From the NCBI RefSeq assembly GCF_918797505.1, contig NC_092793.1:4040366-4104365 (forward strand): a DNA stretch of 64,000 nucleotides, given 5' to 3'. Both the position numbers and the translations under genes were made by a program. Position 1 is the first letter of the stretch. Each line of letters begins with the position of its first letter. This stretch comes from Bemisia tabaci (Eukaryota > Arthropoda > Insecta > Hemiptera > Aleyrodidae). Below the pieces are notes generated by a model that had not been told where the DNA came from, did no database searches, and was given only the letters and a program-made list of their open reading frames with translations. Shown here piece by piece: positions 38,101 to 42,815 of this stretch.

Positions 38101-41061
38101 CCTTCGTTTGTCTATGGCAAGGAAGTTGAGCCATGGGCCATTGAAGTCGAGGATGCCCAGACTGGAGACTCTTAGCATCTGACGATGGAAGAAAATGAAA
38201 CGCAGTTACTAAAAATATCCCTCTGTACTGAAAATCTTGAAAATAGATAGAAATTTTCCAGGAAGTATACTCATTTGAAATTTTAAGAAGAATTCTATAG
38301 TGCCCCGGCGTGTTTCTGAAAATCTATTCACCTTTTGCGAAATTTTTAAGGTAAATTTTTCACCTTTTCTTACGAAACAAGGGTTGCATGTGAATTCGTA
38401 GTGGTTTTTCACGGGTAACACGGGCCCCGTTACCAGGGACCCAGTATCCCCCCCCCCCCCCCCTGTGGCGGGCCTACCTCCAAGACAAAAGAAGTTGCAC
38501 AATCTTAGCAACATTGCAATGCTAGTAGTTCCTATTTGCAAAATGCAATCCAAATGAGAGTTGGGTATGAAAATCTTTTCATTTCTTTTTTGGTCGTTCT
38601 TCTGTCGAAGCGGGCCTAAGAGAACGCAAAGCGCCCCCTGAGAGTTGGGCCGCGTAGCCCCCTAGTGTTTTATATTGTTTGATACCTCAATCGAAAATTT
38701 ATATAAATTTTTAAGTGAATTTTTTTTACTTACTCAAAGATATTTACAGAAACTGTCAAAGAGATTTTTTTCCCCATACTCAAAATCTAATCGGAGATTT
38801 TTAAAACACTGCAATCAATAGAGGTGCGCACTTTTTGACTCTATACCCACGGATATGTCTATTGAATTTACACCGAAGAAAAATAAATCGAAATATCCGA
38901 TTGAATGGCCAGCCTGGATACTCTACGCAGTGATGAGGCGTTGATGATCGACCATCGACATTTTCCCATTTGAAGCTGTGATGAAGAATCGATTATTTAA
39001 GTGTTCGTTGCGAACACCCGGTTTATCAATACTTTTCTATAGGTTTAAATGGCAGTTCAATCGATATATCGCGAAGCATCGCCACTGATTTTATGTGGGC
39101 TACTTAGCGTTCCCTTTTATACACAAACCGCGTTAAGCAGAAAGGAACCAAGTCACATAAATTATTGCGAACTTTAATTGGACAATTTAATTTATTACAT
39201 GAATACTGTTGCGCGAATATTTGTGCATAATTCAGTGCATTTTCTGCATAGTGCGAAGGGAATTCCTCAACATTTTCTAAGGAATCTGCACAAACGTTCT
39301 CGTGTTAAAAATTAAATTGACCCGTTAAATTCGGCAACAGCTGATGTGGCTAGGCCCCCCTCCGCTAAACGCACTAAAGTTATTCTTCTCTCTATTCCGC
39401 TTTCTCTCGTGCATTGTGGGTAGGTTCCAGATTCCGATGGATTGGGGTATGAGCGAACTCATTTTTGATACCACCATGGGTAATACACCCCCCGCTCCCC
39501 CAATAATATAGCATTTTATGTTGAGAGCCATTACAGAGTCGAACGCTTTTTATCTACATACCTGCGAAGAAATGGCGTTTCCGAAGGCCAATATTAGACT
39601 AATACTTGCTCCCAATACATAAGCAGTCAGCGCATCGAATTGCAAGTCAACCACGATGATTTCGTAAAGCACTGTAAGCATAGTGTGCAAAATTTTAACT
39701 TTAAATTTTAAAACAATTTTAATTAGCTGTCTGTCGAACGTCGGCGATTCATGATGTGGAACGATAGGTGGTGGTCTCAAAATCCTAAAAATGCATCTGA
39801 AATTGAAGAATTTAGGCAGGTCCGTTGATGTGAAATAATATGTTTCAAGATCAGATGTCCACTTATTAAATAAAGTGACAATGTTTGCAAGTAAGGAGGG
39901 AGCGAAAATCATAGAGACTTAAACTTTTACTTTTTGAGAATATAATATAGAGGGCTTATTTCCGTATTTGATTTGGTTCACATTTACGCATTAACTTTCG
40001 ACCAGACTGTGCGTTGATTGATATCAGTGGATGGAGAAGAACTGAGTGGATCGCGTACCAGAAAAGAACCAAGCCACATCAGCCATCGCCAAATTTCACT
40101 GAGAAATTCAATATTTTACAAGCGAACATTGGTGCGGATTTTTTTGAAATTTTTGAGGAATTTTCTTCACACTATGCAGAAAGTTTACTGAAATTTCTGA
40201 AAAAATTGGCAAAACCGTTTTCATGTAAAAAATAAATTGCCCATATAAATTTGGCAGTAGCTGATGTGGCTTGGTTTCTTTTTGTTCAATATAACGCGGT
40301 CCAAGCCAATCTCTGACGTCCATTTCCGCTTTTTGAAAACTTTCGTGTGGCATCACGAGAGGCTACTCATAGCGCTCTCTAGACATTGGCGGATCCAGCA
40401 AATTGGCAATATAGTTTTTTCTCCATTTAAACCTATGGAGATGTATCGATTGTCGGAGGGGCCAGGTGCTCCAAAAAGAATCGATTATTTAACATAGGTT
40501 TAAATGGAGGAAATCCGGTGTTGCCAAATTGCTGGATCCGCCTGTGTTTCTAGAGCGTACATTAAATGAATAATCACGATAATTTATACTTACATAGTCC
40601 TATGAGAAGACCGAATATGAATGCTGAGAACTTTTTGGCAACTCTGTGTTCATTCTCATCCGAATTGACCACTTCGTCCCAATAGGGCACATGCTCCGAA
40701 AAAAAAGTTGCGACGCCTACAAACAAAAATGAGAAAGGAGGATCTAGGGTTAGGTTAGGTTAGGTTAGGTTAAAAATCAAATAGAAAGAACTTAAAAATG
40801 AGGAGGCTTTCTTCCCAGACCTGCTTGCCCAAAATTTTGGCAAAACAGTACAGGTTTACGTTATTTTCAGGCTCAAAGTTTATTAATCATACAGGGTGAA
40901 AATTGCAAAATTGAACGTATTTAAGTAACCGACAGACTTGTGAAATTAAAGAAAACATAAAAAATCAAAGCCACTAGACGCATCCAAGTACCGTTATTTC
41001 CAAAAGAACCGAGCCAGTGCTGCGGTTCACACGAGCTCAAGACGTGGGTCTGCAAATCCAT
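4882..41061 (-). CDS. DC-STAMP domain-containing protein 1 (DCST1 / sneaky family), whole gene, 15 coding exons
   Basis: Coding parts on the minus strand, 5' to 3': 41061-40992, 40716-40594, 39671-39562, 30186-29953, 27298-27167, 24610-24493, 23269-23129, 21708-21554, 17035-16899, 16050-15855, 14657-14531, 13861-13745, 10124-9979, 6411-6298, 5163-4882. All junctions are GT..AG and keep one frame, giving 733 residues, close to the roughly 700 usual for DCST1. The protein has an N-terminal membrane region (about residues 52-150), a cysteine-bearing ectodomain, further membrane spans near 385-410, 480-505 and 565-590, the DC-STAMP core with the REKRRILFLYNELLRKR signature (603-619), and a C-terminal RING with eight cysteines. 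In animals this family acts in sperm for fertilization (Drosophila sneaky is needed for paternal plasma-membrane breakdown), and human DCST1 is reported as an E3 ligase. Function here is inferred from family. The 5' UTR exon was not found. Confidence 0.93.
6298..6411 (-). CDS. DCST1-like coding exon 14
   Basis: Acceptor TTTTTTTGCAG and donor ATG|GTAAGA. It encodes residues 603-640, beginning REKRRILFLYNELLRKR, the signature cytoplasmic motif of DC-STAMP proteins, then a basic helix. Phase is 0 in and 0 out. Confidence 0.95.
6582..6832. mobile_element. MITE, CTGCCGTGCTAAGG-type ends
   Basis: Left CTGCCGTGCTAAGGGAGAAC and right CCTCAGCACGGTAG are inverted, and inner TTGCCAAATTTCC and GGAAATTTGGCAA extend the pairing. 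It is about 250 bp, AT-rich inside, and lies in the intron upstream of DCST1-like exon 14. A diverged relative is at about 16141-16400. Confidence 0.7.
8136..9123. mobile_element. ~1-kb inverted-repeat element with central palindrome (family A), nested in the hAT-like element
   Basis: The ends CCCTGGTAAAAATTGGC and GCCAATTTTTACCAGGG are inverted. Subterminal runs are rich in TATAGCC/GGCTATA motifs, and the centre carries the GGCGCCTACAAACC palindrome plus an extra partial arm. A second full copy is at 26015-26948, with fragments at about 19845-20385 and 19284-19540. No coding capacity. Confidence 0.8.
8545..8632. repeat. ~88-bp palindrome, copy 1
   Basis: Arms GGCGCCTACAAACCTAACAG... and its reverse complement meet at GCATTGCGGAATGC. 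The pairing is nearly perfect over about 40 bp per arm. A further partial arm follows at 8645-8688. It forms the centre of the family A element. Confidence 0.9.
9979..10124 (-). CDS. DCST1-like coding exon 13
   Basis: Acceptor TTTTCTCTCCTAG and donor GAAAA|GTAAGT. It encodes residues 554-602: CLPRPLQLNWYYYFKIYG, the last membrane span (GAFFGLITLAVVNLY) and RLFRLISGYYYRK. It joins the REKRR motif of exon 14 exactly as in the family. Confidence 0.95.
10630..10860. repeat. Diverged direct repeats related to the palindrome arms
   Basis: Two G+C-rich units, each with CGCAATGCGTGAAGTATT-like sequence, a GTAGGCGCTATGCGTTTCA-like segment and GCCGACCGC, stand in direct orientation. They resemble decayed single arms of the family A palindrome. 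No gene is seen. Confidence 0.5.
11673..12096. mobile_element. hAT-like MITE with perfect 8-bp target duplication GTTGAATT
   Basis: The ends are CAGGGGCGGACTGG and CCAGTCCGCCCCTG. Identical GTTGAATT copies flank it at 11665-11672 and 12097-12104. It is 424 bp, with G/C-rich subterminal blocks (GGGGCCCCC types) and no transposase. It has split an older dispersed repeat, whose halves lie at about 11510-11672 and 12105-12310. Confidence 0.9.
12408..12508. repeat. Imperfect hairpin
   Basis: CCGGTTCTGGTGATTCAGGT on the left pairs with CACCAGAACCGG on the right around a short loop. Weaker pairing extends outward (CCTTGTGATGATTTT with AAATCACCTCAAGG). This is probably the core of a small inverted-repeat element. 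Confidence 0.6.
13258..13703. mobile_element. Foldback element beside the DCST1-like exon 12 donor
   Basis: The two arms (about 13258-13450 and 13485-13703) are inverted copies, for example TGATTCGATGGACGCC with the inverse GCGTCCATTGAATCA, and TTACCAATTTTGACAAA with TTTGTCAAAATTGGTAA. The outer right end is about 40 bp inside the intron from the exon donor at 13744. No open frame. Confidence 0.8.
13745..13861 (-). CDS. DCST1-like coding exon 12
   Basis: Acceptor GACTGTTTCAG and donor GAGG|GTGAGT. It encodes residues 515-553 (GHHYLYLNIEGTGMIASLIR, then VVRGFKV), the extracellular loop of the DC-STAMP domain. It lies only about 40 bp from a foldback element placed just inside the downstream intron. 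Confidence 0.92.
14531..14657 (-). CDS. DCST1-like coding exon 11 (start of DC-STAMP domain)
   Basis: Acceptor CTTCTTCGCAG and donor GAAG|GTAAGG. It encodes residues 473-514: SWLRTFLEFLFASSIIFIDF, a membrane span, then YEALKIVESQSR and YVQE. It ends in phase 1, matched by exon 12. Confidence 0.93.
15607..15755. mobile_element. MITE of the CCATTTAAATG..CAATCGATT family, copy 1
   Basis: Inverted halves TTTTTCTTCCATTTAAATGT and GGATTTAAATGGAGGA flank AACAATCGATTC and AAATCGATATT, ending in gap-tolerant GGTAACAC/GTCGCCAGC ends. Related copies are at 24701-24833, 42223-42342 and, more diverged, 40385-40535. Confidence 0.7.
15855..16050 (-). CDS. DCST1-like coding exon 10
   Basis: Acceptor TTCTTTGTCAG and donor CTG|GTAAGA. 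It encodes residues 408-472 with the most diagnostic family string, YDNVYITRYFRKIDARRR followed by LLPLKK, a cytoplasmic loop conserved between insects and vertebrates. Confidence 0.95.
16141..16400. mobile_element. Diverged MITE related to 6582-6832
   Basis: The left TGTTAAGGAAAAACC and right GGCGTTCTTCCTTAGCA ends are inverted, with the same GTTGTCAAA-like inner box as the 6582-6832 element. It lies in the intron upstream of DCST1-like exon 10. The 83-residue open frame across it is a by-product. Confidence 0.5.
16899..17035 (-). CDS. DCST1-like coding exon 9 (membrane segment)
   Basis: Acceptor TTTCGACAG and donor CTTCG|GTGCGT. It encodes residues 362-406: a helix VEGVQDAYSAAQAVQQEFQ leading into the hydrophobic span LTNIILAFSFLAVIL. 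The split codon CG|A gives Arg407. Confidence 0.9.
19845..20385. mobile_element. Truncated family A element
   Basis: Sequence from ATACGGATGCTAGGACTTGG through the palindrome to TGGTTCCGTGTCA parallels the interior of 8136-9123, but the CCCTGGTAAAAATTGGC termini are missing. A further fragment in the opposite orientation lies at about 19284-19540. Confidence 0.7.
20084..20173. repeat. ~90-bp palindrome, copy 2
   Basis: From GCGCACTGGCGCCTACAAAC on the left to its inverse on the right, centred on TTGCGCAA. Only one arm base differs (CCCAG against CTGTTAGG pairing). Confidence 0.95.
20880..21125. repeat. Dispersed repeat (GCAAAAACTGCACTTATGC type), copy 1
   Basis: It contains AGTGAGTTTGAGTTATCTTT, AATTTTAAAAAATTAAACAC and AGCAAAAACTACACTTATTC, shared in the same order with about 28100-28345 and 47895-48165. 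Probably a MITE with ends like GGCTTGGAGGACAAGGCGCAT. Confidence 0.5.
21130..21280. mobile_element. CAGTGGCGTGGCG MITE, copy 1
   Basis: It shows the family order GGCGTGGTGTGCTTTGCGAT, CGATTGATCTGCCATTTAAA, GGATCAATAAACAGGGTGTT, AACGAACACC, with a degraded right end (CGCCGTGCCACTG). Confidence 0.8.
21554..21708 (-). CDS. DCST1-like coding exon 8
   Basis: Donor TTA|GTGAGT. Two in-frame acceptors lie 3 bases apart (GGAG|CAG or GAGCAG|T), so the exon begins at 21708 or 21705 and the protein gains or loses one residue. It encodes residues 310-361, FGNESVCDPG followed by a long charged helix (YEFKEGFRKVQVQIQI). Confidence 0.88.
23129..23269 (-). CDS. DCST1-like coding exon 7 (cysteine-rich ectodomain)
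   Basis: Acceptor TTTGCCTCCAG and donor AAAG|GTATAA. It encodes residues 263-309 with cysteines spaced as in DCST1: AKCKRVF, FDTCWEKL, ALCWPMKLDFIC. The Leu-Cys-x-Pro-Met-Lys core is shared with the vertebrate protein. Confidence 0.93.
23607..23867. mobile_element. MITE with AATTCGTCACCTTCC ends, copy 1
   Basis: Long inverted ends (AATTCGTCACCTTCCAGGCA ... and inverse) of about 95 bp include CGCCATGCGACGTTTAAA and TTTCCGCCGCCATTTTATTT. It is about 261 bp in total. A diverged second copy is at 25447-25706. Confidence 0.85.
24222..24473. mobile_element. MITE with ACCGCGTTAGGCAGAAAGG ends, copy 1
   Basis: The left GGACCGCGTTAGGCAGAAAG end is mirrored by CTTGCTGAACGCGATCC on the right, with inner AACCAAGCCACA and TGTGGCTTGG. 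It lies about 20 bp from DCST1-like exon 6. Other copies: 39126-39377 and 40046-40311. Confidence 0.8.
24493..24610 (-). CDS. DCST1-like coding exon 6 (ectodomain)
   Basis: Acceptor CCTCCTTTTAG and donor GAGG|GTAAGT. It encodes residues 224-262, a charged helix (EESIWRLEEIEKLYNE) ending in KLHARCE, which matches the family's cysteine-containing segment before the WxxC block. It ends in phase 1. Confidence 0.9.
24701..24833. mobile_element. MITE of the CCATTTAAATG..CAATCGATT family, copy 2
   Basis: TGTTTTTCTTCCATTTAAAT, AAACAATCGATTCTTAG, GCTTGCGTCACCTAAATCGA and ATTTAAATGAAGGAAAAAC run in the same order as at 15607-15755. Confidence 0.75.
24979..25075. repeat. Hairpin, CGTAAGGGCGT ends
   Basis: GTAAGGGCGTGTCTCTATTT, CCACATGA and their inverse (TCATGTGGAAATTGAGATAC, GCCCTTAC) form about 35-bp arms. 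A similar half occurs near 37115-37150. Confidence 0.75.
25219..25378. mobile_element. CAGTGGCGTGGCG MITE, copy 2
   Basis: It begins CAGTGGCGTGGCGTGCTTTG and ends with CTCGCGACTG. Flanking 8-mers GAATATTC (left) and GAATATCC (right) differ by one base, consistent with an aged 8-bp target duplication. Confidence 0.8.
25447..25706. mobile_element. MITE with CGTCACCTTCC ends, copy 2
   Basis: It shares CACAAGCGCCATGCGACG, TTCCGCCGCCATTTTATTT and AATTCAGTGAAATTTTC with 23607-23867. The arms are less perfect. Confidence 0.8.
26015..26948. mobile_element. Family A element, full-length copy 2
   Basis: The ends CCATGGTAAAAATTGGCGAT and GCCAATTTTTACCAGGG, GGCTATA-rich flanks and the central palindrome are collinear, in inverse orientation, with 8136-9123. 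It lies in an intron of the DCST1-like gene. Confidence 0.8.
26458..26545. repeat. 88-bp perfect palindrome, copy 3
   Basis: CGCATTGGCGCCTACAAACC... pairs base for base with its inverse around TTGCGCAA. I find no mismatch in 44 bp per arm. Confidence 0.95.
27167..27298 (-). CDS. DCST1-like coding exon 5 (ectodomain)
   Basis: Acceptor TTGTCCCGCAG. The donor ACG|GTTTGT departs from consensus. It encodes residues 180-223, charged and helical (IKQELEGDEEVKEIIEDND), and is base-richer in G+C than its neighbours. Phase is 0 in and 0 out. Confidence 0.85.
28100..28345. repeat. Dispersed repeat (GCAAAAACTGCACTTATGC type), copy 2
   Basis: The left GAGGCTTGGAGGACAAGGCG and right CAGCTTGGCCTCCGAGCCCC ends are loosely inverted. 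The interior shares AACAGCAAAAACTGCACTTA with the other copies. Confidence 0.6.
29621..29778. mobile_element. CAGTGGCGTGGCG MITE, copy 3
   Basis: Reverse-oriented member: AATGATCGATTATCGACATT, CATCGATCCTTTTCCATAGG, TTTAAATGGAAGATCAATCG, ATATATCGCAAAGCACATCA. The ends are decayed. Confidence 0.75.
29953..30186 (-). CDS. DCST1-like coding exon 4
   Basis: Acceptor ATTTCTTACAG and donor CGT|GTGAGA. It encodes residues 102-179 starting IRCMTLLSLPSFCGG, with the family hallmark GPVTNLAVNS after a hydrophobic run, and Cys and Asn-x-Thr sites in CSTELTYNLT. This is the best conserved N-terminal block of the family. The preceding intron, 30187-39561, is the largest in the gene. Confidence 0.92.
30499..30720. 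repeat. Dispersed repeat shared with 41130-41520
   Basis: GCGCCATCGCGCCTTCAATT, CAAGCACGAATAGTTGTATC, TCTGCGCCGTCG and GTCTTATT are collinear with the 41.1-41.5 kb copy, where part is also tandemly duplicated. No coding potential is evident. Confidence 0.6.
31291..31452. mobile_element. CAGTGGCGTGGCG MITE, copy 4
   Basis: AGTAGCGTGGCGTGCTTTGA, TGATCTGCCATTTAAACCTA, AAAGGATCGATAAACAGGGT and a right end GACGCCACGCCAC. Good preservation of both ends. Confidence 0.85.
31718..31973. mobile_element. MITE with ATCGACGGTGAAACTACCAA ends
   Basis: The terminal repeats ATCGACGGTGAAACTACCAA and TTGGTAGTTTCACCGTCGAT are perfect, then ACCACGTATC and GATACGTGGT continue the pairing. It is 256 bp. Related, more decayed copies are at about 45920-46252 and 34552-34797. 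Confidence 0.85.
32222..32874. mobile_element. CAGTGGCGTGGCG MITE, copy 5, split by a foldback insertion
   Basis: The left piece (TTTGCGATACATCCATTGGT, CTCC) stops at about 32257. The family sequence resumes at about 32758 with ATTTAAACCTGTAAGAAAGG, ATCGATAAACAGGGT and runs to TCTCGCCAC. The 500 bp between is a separate element. Confidence 0.75.
32258..32757. mobile_element. Long foldback element nested in a MITE
   Basis: Two arms of roughly 200 bp are inverted: GGAGATGTTGCATGTGTGAG with its inverse, TGGTGCCACTGGTTTTCTCT with its inverse, CTGAGAGTCCACCTCTACAT with its inverse, and ACTCTCCATGCAA with TTGCATGGAGAGT. A short unpaired centre lies near 32490-32545. A relative is at about 61676-62174. 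Confidence 0.85.
33007..33862. mobile_element. Composite palindromic element with an insertion in one arm
   Basis: The left arm (33007-33121 plus 33351-33450) and right arm (33622-33862) are inverse copies: GGGCCTGTTGCAAACCTTTG with CAAAAGTTTGCAACAGGTCC, GAATGCACTCCTTACTTCAC with GTGAAGTTAGGAGTGCAT, and ACGGCACGGGTGAACATTTC with GAAATGTTCATCCGTGCCGT. The left arm is interrupted by 33122-33350. Confidence 0.8.
33122..33350. mobile_element. MITE with ATTGGACGTATTTCTGT ends, inserted in a palindrome arm
   Basis: AATTGGACGTATTTCTGTCC, AACGGAACTAAGCGCCA is inverted as TGGCGCTTAGTTCCGTTTTA, CAGAAATACGTCCAATT. The equivalent position in the opposite arm reads straight through (CACAATCTGCGTAAG), showing this is an insertion. 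An ~85-bp relative with the same ends lies at 45967-46053. Confidence 0.85.
34291..34513. mobile_element. MITE with CACTGGAAAAAAGTCGCTTG ends
   Basis: Left CACTGGAAAAAAGTCGCTTG, AATCTAGAGT is inverted at the right as ACTCTAGATCCAAGCGATTT, TTATTCCCATAGTG. Inner TTGACAAGAAAAA and ATTTTTTCTTGTCAA also pair. About 223 bp. Confidence 0.8.
35297..35442. mobile_element. CAGTGGCGTGGCG MITE, copy 6
   Basis: Reverse-oriented: GATCGATTATTTAGGTATTC, GTTGCGAACACCCTGTTTAT, CCATAGGTTTAAACAGCAGA, TCAGTCGATGTATCGC. Both ends are eroded. Confidence 0.75.
35787..36019. mobile_element. MITE with CGGACGAAGGAACGTAAC ends
   Basis: The left CCCGGACGAAGGAACGTAAC end is mirrored by GTTACGTTCTTTCGTGAAGG. Inner GGTTGCCAAGTTGCC and ATTTGGCAACAC are also inverted. 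It ends about 35 bp before the next MITE. Confidence 0.7.
36053..36217. mobile_element. CAGTGGCGTGGCG MITE, copy 7, intact with target duplication
   Basis: The ends CAGTGGCGTGGCGTG and CACGCCACGCCACTG are perfect, and identical 8-mers ATCCGAGC flank it at 36045-36052 and 36218-36225. At 165 bp and nearly palindromic throughout, this is the reference copy of the family and the best evidence for hAT-type mobilisation. Confidence 0.95.
37160..37792. repeat. Tandem-like direct repeats (~250-330 bp units)
   Basis: The blocks AAACGATTATTCCG, ATAACGGAACTTG, GCCTTCAAATGCGGCGTGA, CACGCATTCCGGAGAGTTCA and AGCCTCCATGCACGC recur in the same order at about 37210-37400, 37530-37590 and 37640-37790. The last unit is interrupted by the element at 37793. 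Confidence 0.75.
37793..38475. mobile_element. hAT-like element with G/C homopolymer tracts
   Basis: The ends CAGGCCCGCCACA and TGTGGCGGGCCTA are inverted. Flanking CCTTCATG and CCTCCAAG match at 6 of 8 positions, a plausible worn 8-bp target duplication. It holds G runs at about 37855-37867 and 38039-38050 and a C run near 38449-38463. The overlapping 160- and 130-residue open frames here are composition artefacts. Confidence 0.65.
38928..39087. mobile_element. CAGTGGCGTGGCG MITE, copy 8
   Basis: Reverse-oriented: CAGTGATGAGGCGTTGATGA, GTTCGTTGCGAACACCCGGT, CTATAGGTTTAAATGGCAGT, TATATCGCGAAGCATCGCCA, CTG. Confidence 0.8.
39126..39377. mobile_element. MITE with ACCGCGTTAAGCAGAAAGG ends, copy 2
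   Basis: AACCGCGTTAAGCAGAAAGG, AACCAAGTCACAT at the left and ATGTGGCTAGG, CCGCTAAACGC at the right. The interior pairs as TTAATTGGACAATTTAATTT with AAATTAAATTGACCCGTTAA. Confidence 0.8.
39562..39671 (-). CDS. DCST1-like coding exon 3 (membrane segment)
   Basis: Acceptor GCTTACAG and donor GCAG|GTATGT. It encodes residues 65-101, strongly hydrophobic and glycine-containing (TAYVLGASISLILAFG), the N-terminal membrane pair typical of DCST1/2 proteins. It ends in phase 0. Confidence 0.88.
40046..40311. mobile_element. MITE with ACCGCGTTA-type ends, copy 3
   Basis: GATCGCGTACCAGAAAAGAA, CCAAGCCACATCAGC at the left and GCTGATGTGGCTTGG, AACGCGGTCC at the right. The left terminus has diverged. Confidence 0.75.
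40385..40535. mobile_element. MITE with TTGGCGGATCCAGCAAATTG ends
   Basis: TTGGCGGATCCAGCAAATTG, GCAA is inverted as TTGCCAAATTGCTGGATCCG, CC. The centre holds CTCCATTTAAACCTATGGAG and AACATAGGTTTAAATGGAG with ATCGATT motifs. A partial left end recurs near 17063-17090. Confidence 0.75.
40594..40716 (-). CDS. DCST1-like coding exon 2
   Basis: The exon is bounded by TTTGTTTGTAG and GTAAGT. It encodes residues 24-64: an acidic stretch around VNSDENEH, then the start of the first hydrophobic segment, FSAFIFGLLIGL. Phase is 1 in and 1 out, and the split codon T|TG gives Leu65. Confidence 0.85.
40745..40772. repeat. Short interstitial TTAGG tract
   Basis: Four full TTAGG units plus partial ones stand in the intron between DCST1-like coding exons 1 and 2. 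TTAGG is the ancestral arthropod telomere unit. Confidence 0.8.
40992..41061 (-). CDS. DCST1-like coding exon 1 (start codon)
   Basis: ATG at 41061-41059 lies one base inside an exon preceded by a strong acceptor (CTTCTTTTTTACAG), so an untranslated exon must lie upstream. It encodes MDLQTHVLSSCEPQHW and a few more residues (1-23). The donor AACG|GTACTT is weak, but it is the best site giving the phase-1 end that exon 2 needs. A shorter alternative, CTCG|GTTCTT, is also in phase. Confidence 0.65.
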
Positions 41062-41121
41062 CCTGTAAAAAAGAAGGAAGAACGAGATTCAACACAGCCG
41101 AGAACAGGATAGACGTATATA

Positions 41122-41516
41122 GGCCTCTTTCCTAACTTTTTTCCCGAATATGAGCGACACCGCATTGACAGTATACAGCAGAGCATTGAGAGCTCACGCT
41201 TCGCGTCATCGCGCCTTCAATTTTTCAGATGCAGCACGGACGTCCATCAAGCACGAATAGTTGTATCTCTGCGCCGTCGATAACGCGCATCCTTTCCCTC
41301 GCTTTATTACGCTTTATTTTATTTTGTTTGTTTGCATTTGTCTTATTCGTATTGGTGCTTCAAGCACCACGTGAGTAACACAGCCGAAGGTAGCAAAGAT
41401 GTGTTCGGGCTTCATTTTTAACTTTTCTTCCGAATCTGAGCGACACTCCATTGACAGCAAATAAGCAGAGCATTGAGAGCTCGAGCTCTTGCTTCGCGTC
41501 ATTGCGCCTTCAATTT
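41122..41516. repeat. Dispersed repeat with internal ~100-bp duplication
   Basis: TTTTCCCGAATATGAGCGAC (41.14 kb) and TTCTTCCGAATCTGAGCGAC (41.43 kb) each begin a block running through CAGAGCATTGAGAGCTC to GCGCCTTCAATTT. The part between matches the 30.5-kb copy. Confidence 0.7.
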
Positions 41517-42222
41517 CGCCTTCAAAAGCCTCAAGGAATGATTTCGATTTGTTCTCCTTTAAAAAAATAACAAAGAGGCGGAGATTTTCAGATACCGCAA
41601 ACGAATACGTGATTGTCGACTCACACCGACGCTATGTATTCAATCATAAATAACATGAGCAGATATCGTTTACTTCAAAATATGTCAGTAAAATTACTTA
41701 TAGCGATAAAAGTATCCTCCATGAGAACTGCGGCGGTAAGTTTGATTCTATTTTACGCCTTATGTAGGCACTAGCCTTGTGAGATATTTCGGGCACTCTG
41801 GTGACTTTTTTTGTGAGCAACTATTGAATTCCCTGACTCTAGAGGAAAGCAAATGTCTCTTGAATAACAAATATCCCCAACTCTACTTCGAATCGCGTTA
41901 TTTCAGGATCTTCTCTAATTAGGCCCAAAGTCGAAGAAATAGAAGGAAGAAGATAAATATTTCATCGAAGAAAACATTTATTTTCCTTTCTTTCCCGCGG
42001 TAGCTCATTTAAGCGTCGAGTTGCCAAGTGGCTCTAGAAATTTGTTTGCACGCTCTAAAGCACAACAACAATATCATACAATATTTGGCAACGAGATTTT
42101 TCTTGGGGAAAACGAATTTTTTTCTTATATGAAAATTCGGTGAAAAATCTGGGGTCAGTTATGTGGATCAGTGGCACTTGTTGCAGATAATCGTGTTCTT
42201 TACAGTGGTGATTCTTTCAATT

Positions 42223-42342
42223 TGGCAACACGGGTTTTCCTCCATTTAAACGTTTGTAAAACAATCGATTCTCGAGGCAGCTTGCCTTATCTAAAATCGA
42301 TATTTTTAATGGATTCAAATGGTGGAAAATTAGTGTTGCCAA
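42223..42342. mobile_element. MITE of the CCATTTAAATG..CAATCGATT family, copy 3
   Basis: TTGGCAACACGGGTTTTCCT, CCATTTAAACG, AAACAATCGATTCT at the left and AAATCGATATTTTTAATGGA, TTCAAATGG, GTGTTGCCAA at the right. The inverted GGCAACAC ends are clear here. Confidence 0.8.
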
Positions 42343-42815
42343 ATTTCAAGAATCGCTACCGAGTTCTGATTGTTAAAGTTTTCATCAAAAATTAATGATT
42401 TCTGTCCGAAGGCCATGTTTCCACGCTTCACGTATACGGAGACAATGACCATCGAAGAATAAGGCGGAGGACATCATCCACCACAGTAATGCATACCGGG
42501 GTTTCATTAATTATTCTGATTTCATTGCGATTTTCTATAATTAATTTATGAGTTGACGAATCATTATTAATCAATGCATTAGCGTGGTTAAAATTAAAAC
42601 CGTTGTTAAATCTATCTCACAAGGGGAACTTCCCAAGCTGCCGCCTCCGATCGGGCTGAAAAAATTCATACGAACTCTTTGGATGAATTTATTTGACCCG
42701 TATTTTTTTGTTTTTTTCCAACGCCCCCTAGAAACCCCCCAAAAAAATTCCGGAAAGTCTTGCTTTGAGCGCTCGAGTGTATATACGTAGTATGGCAATC
42801 AGTTCTTATCAGTCG

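Larger units (their letters stand above)
30187..39561 (-). other. Largest DCST1-like intron (9.4 kb)
   Basis: The intron between coding exons 4 and 3 contains no exon I can place, because phases already match across it (0 to 0). It is almost a catalogue of the local repeats: five CAGTGGCGTGGCG MITEs, a nested foldback element, a composite palindrome, small MITEs and a G-tract hAT-like element. Confidence 0.8.

Noticed and set aside
37700..38182. 160-residue plus-strand open frame with a 130-residue antisense frame
   Set aside because: It lies across the G/C-tract hAT-like element. Low-complexity Gly/Pro/Phe runs come from homopolymers, and no domain or splice support is seen.
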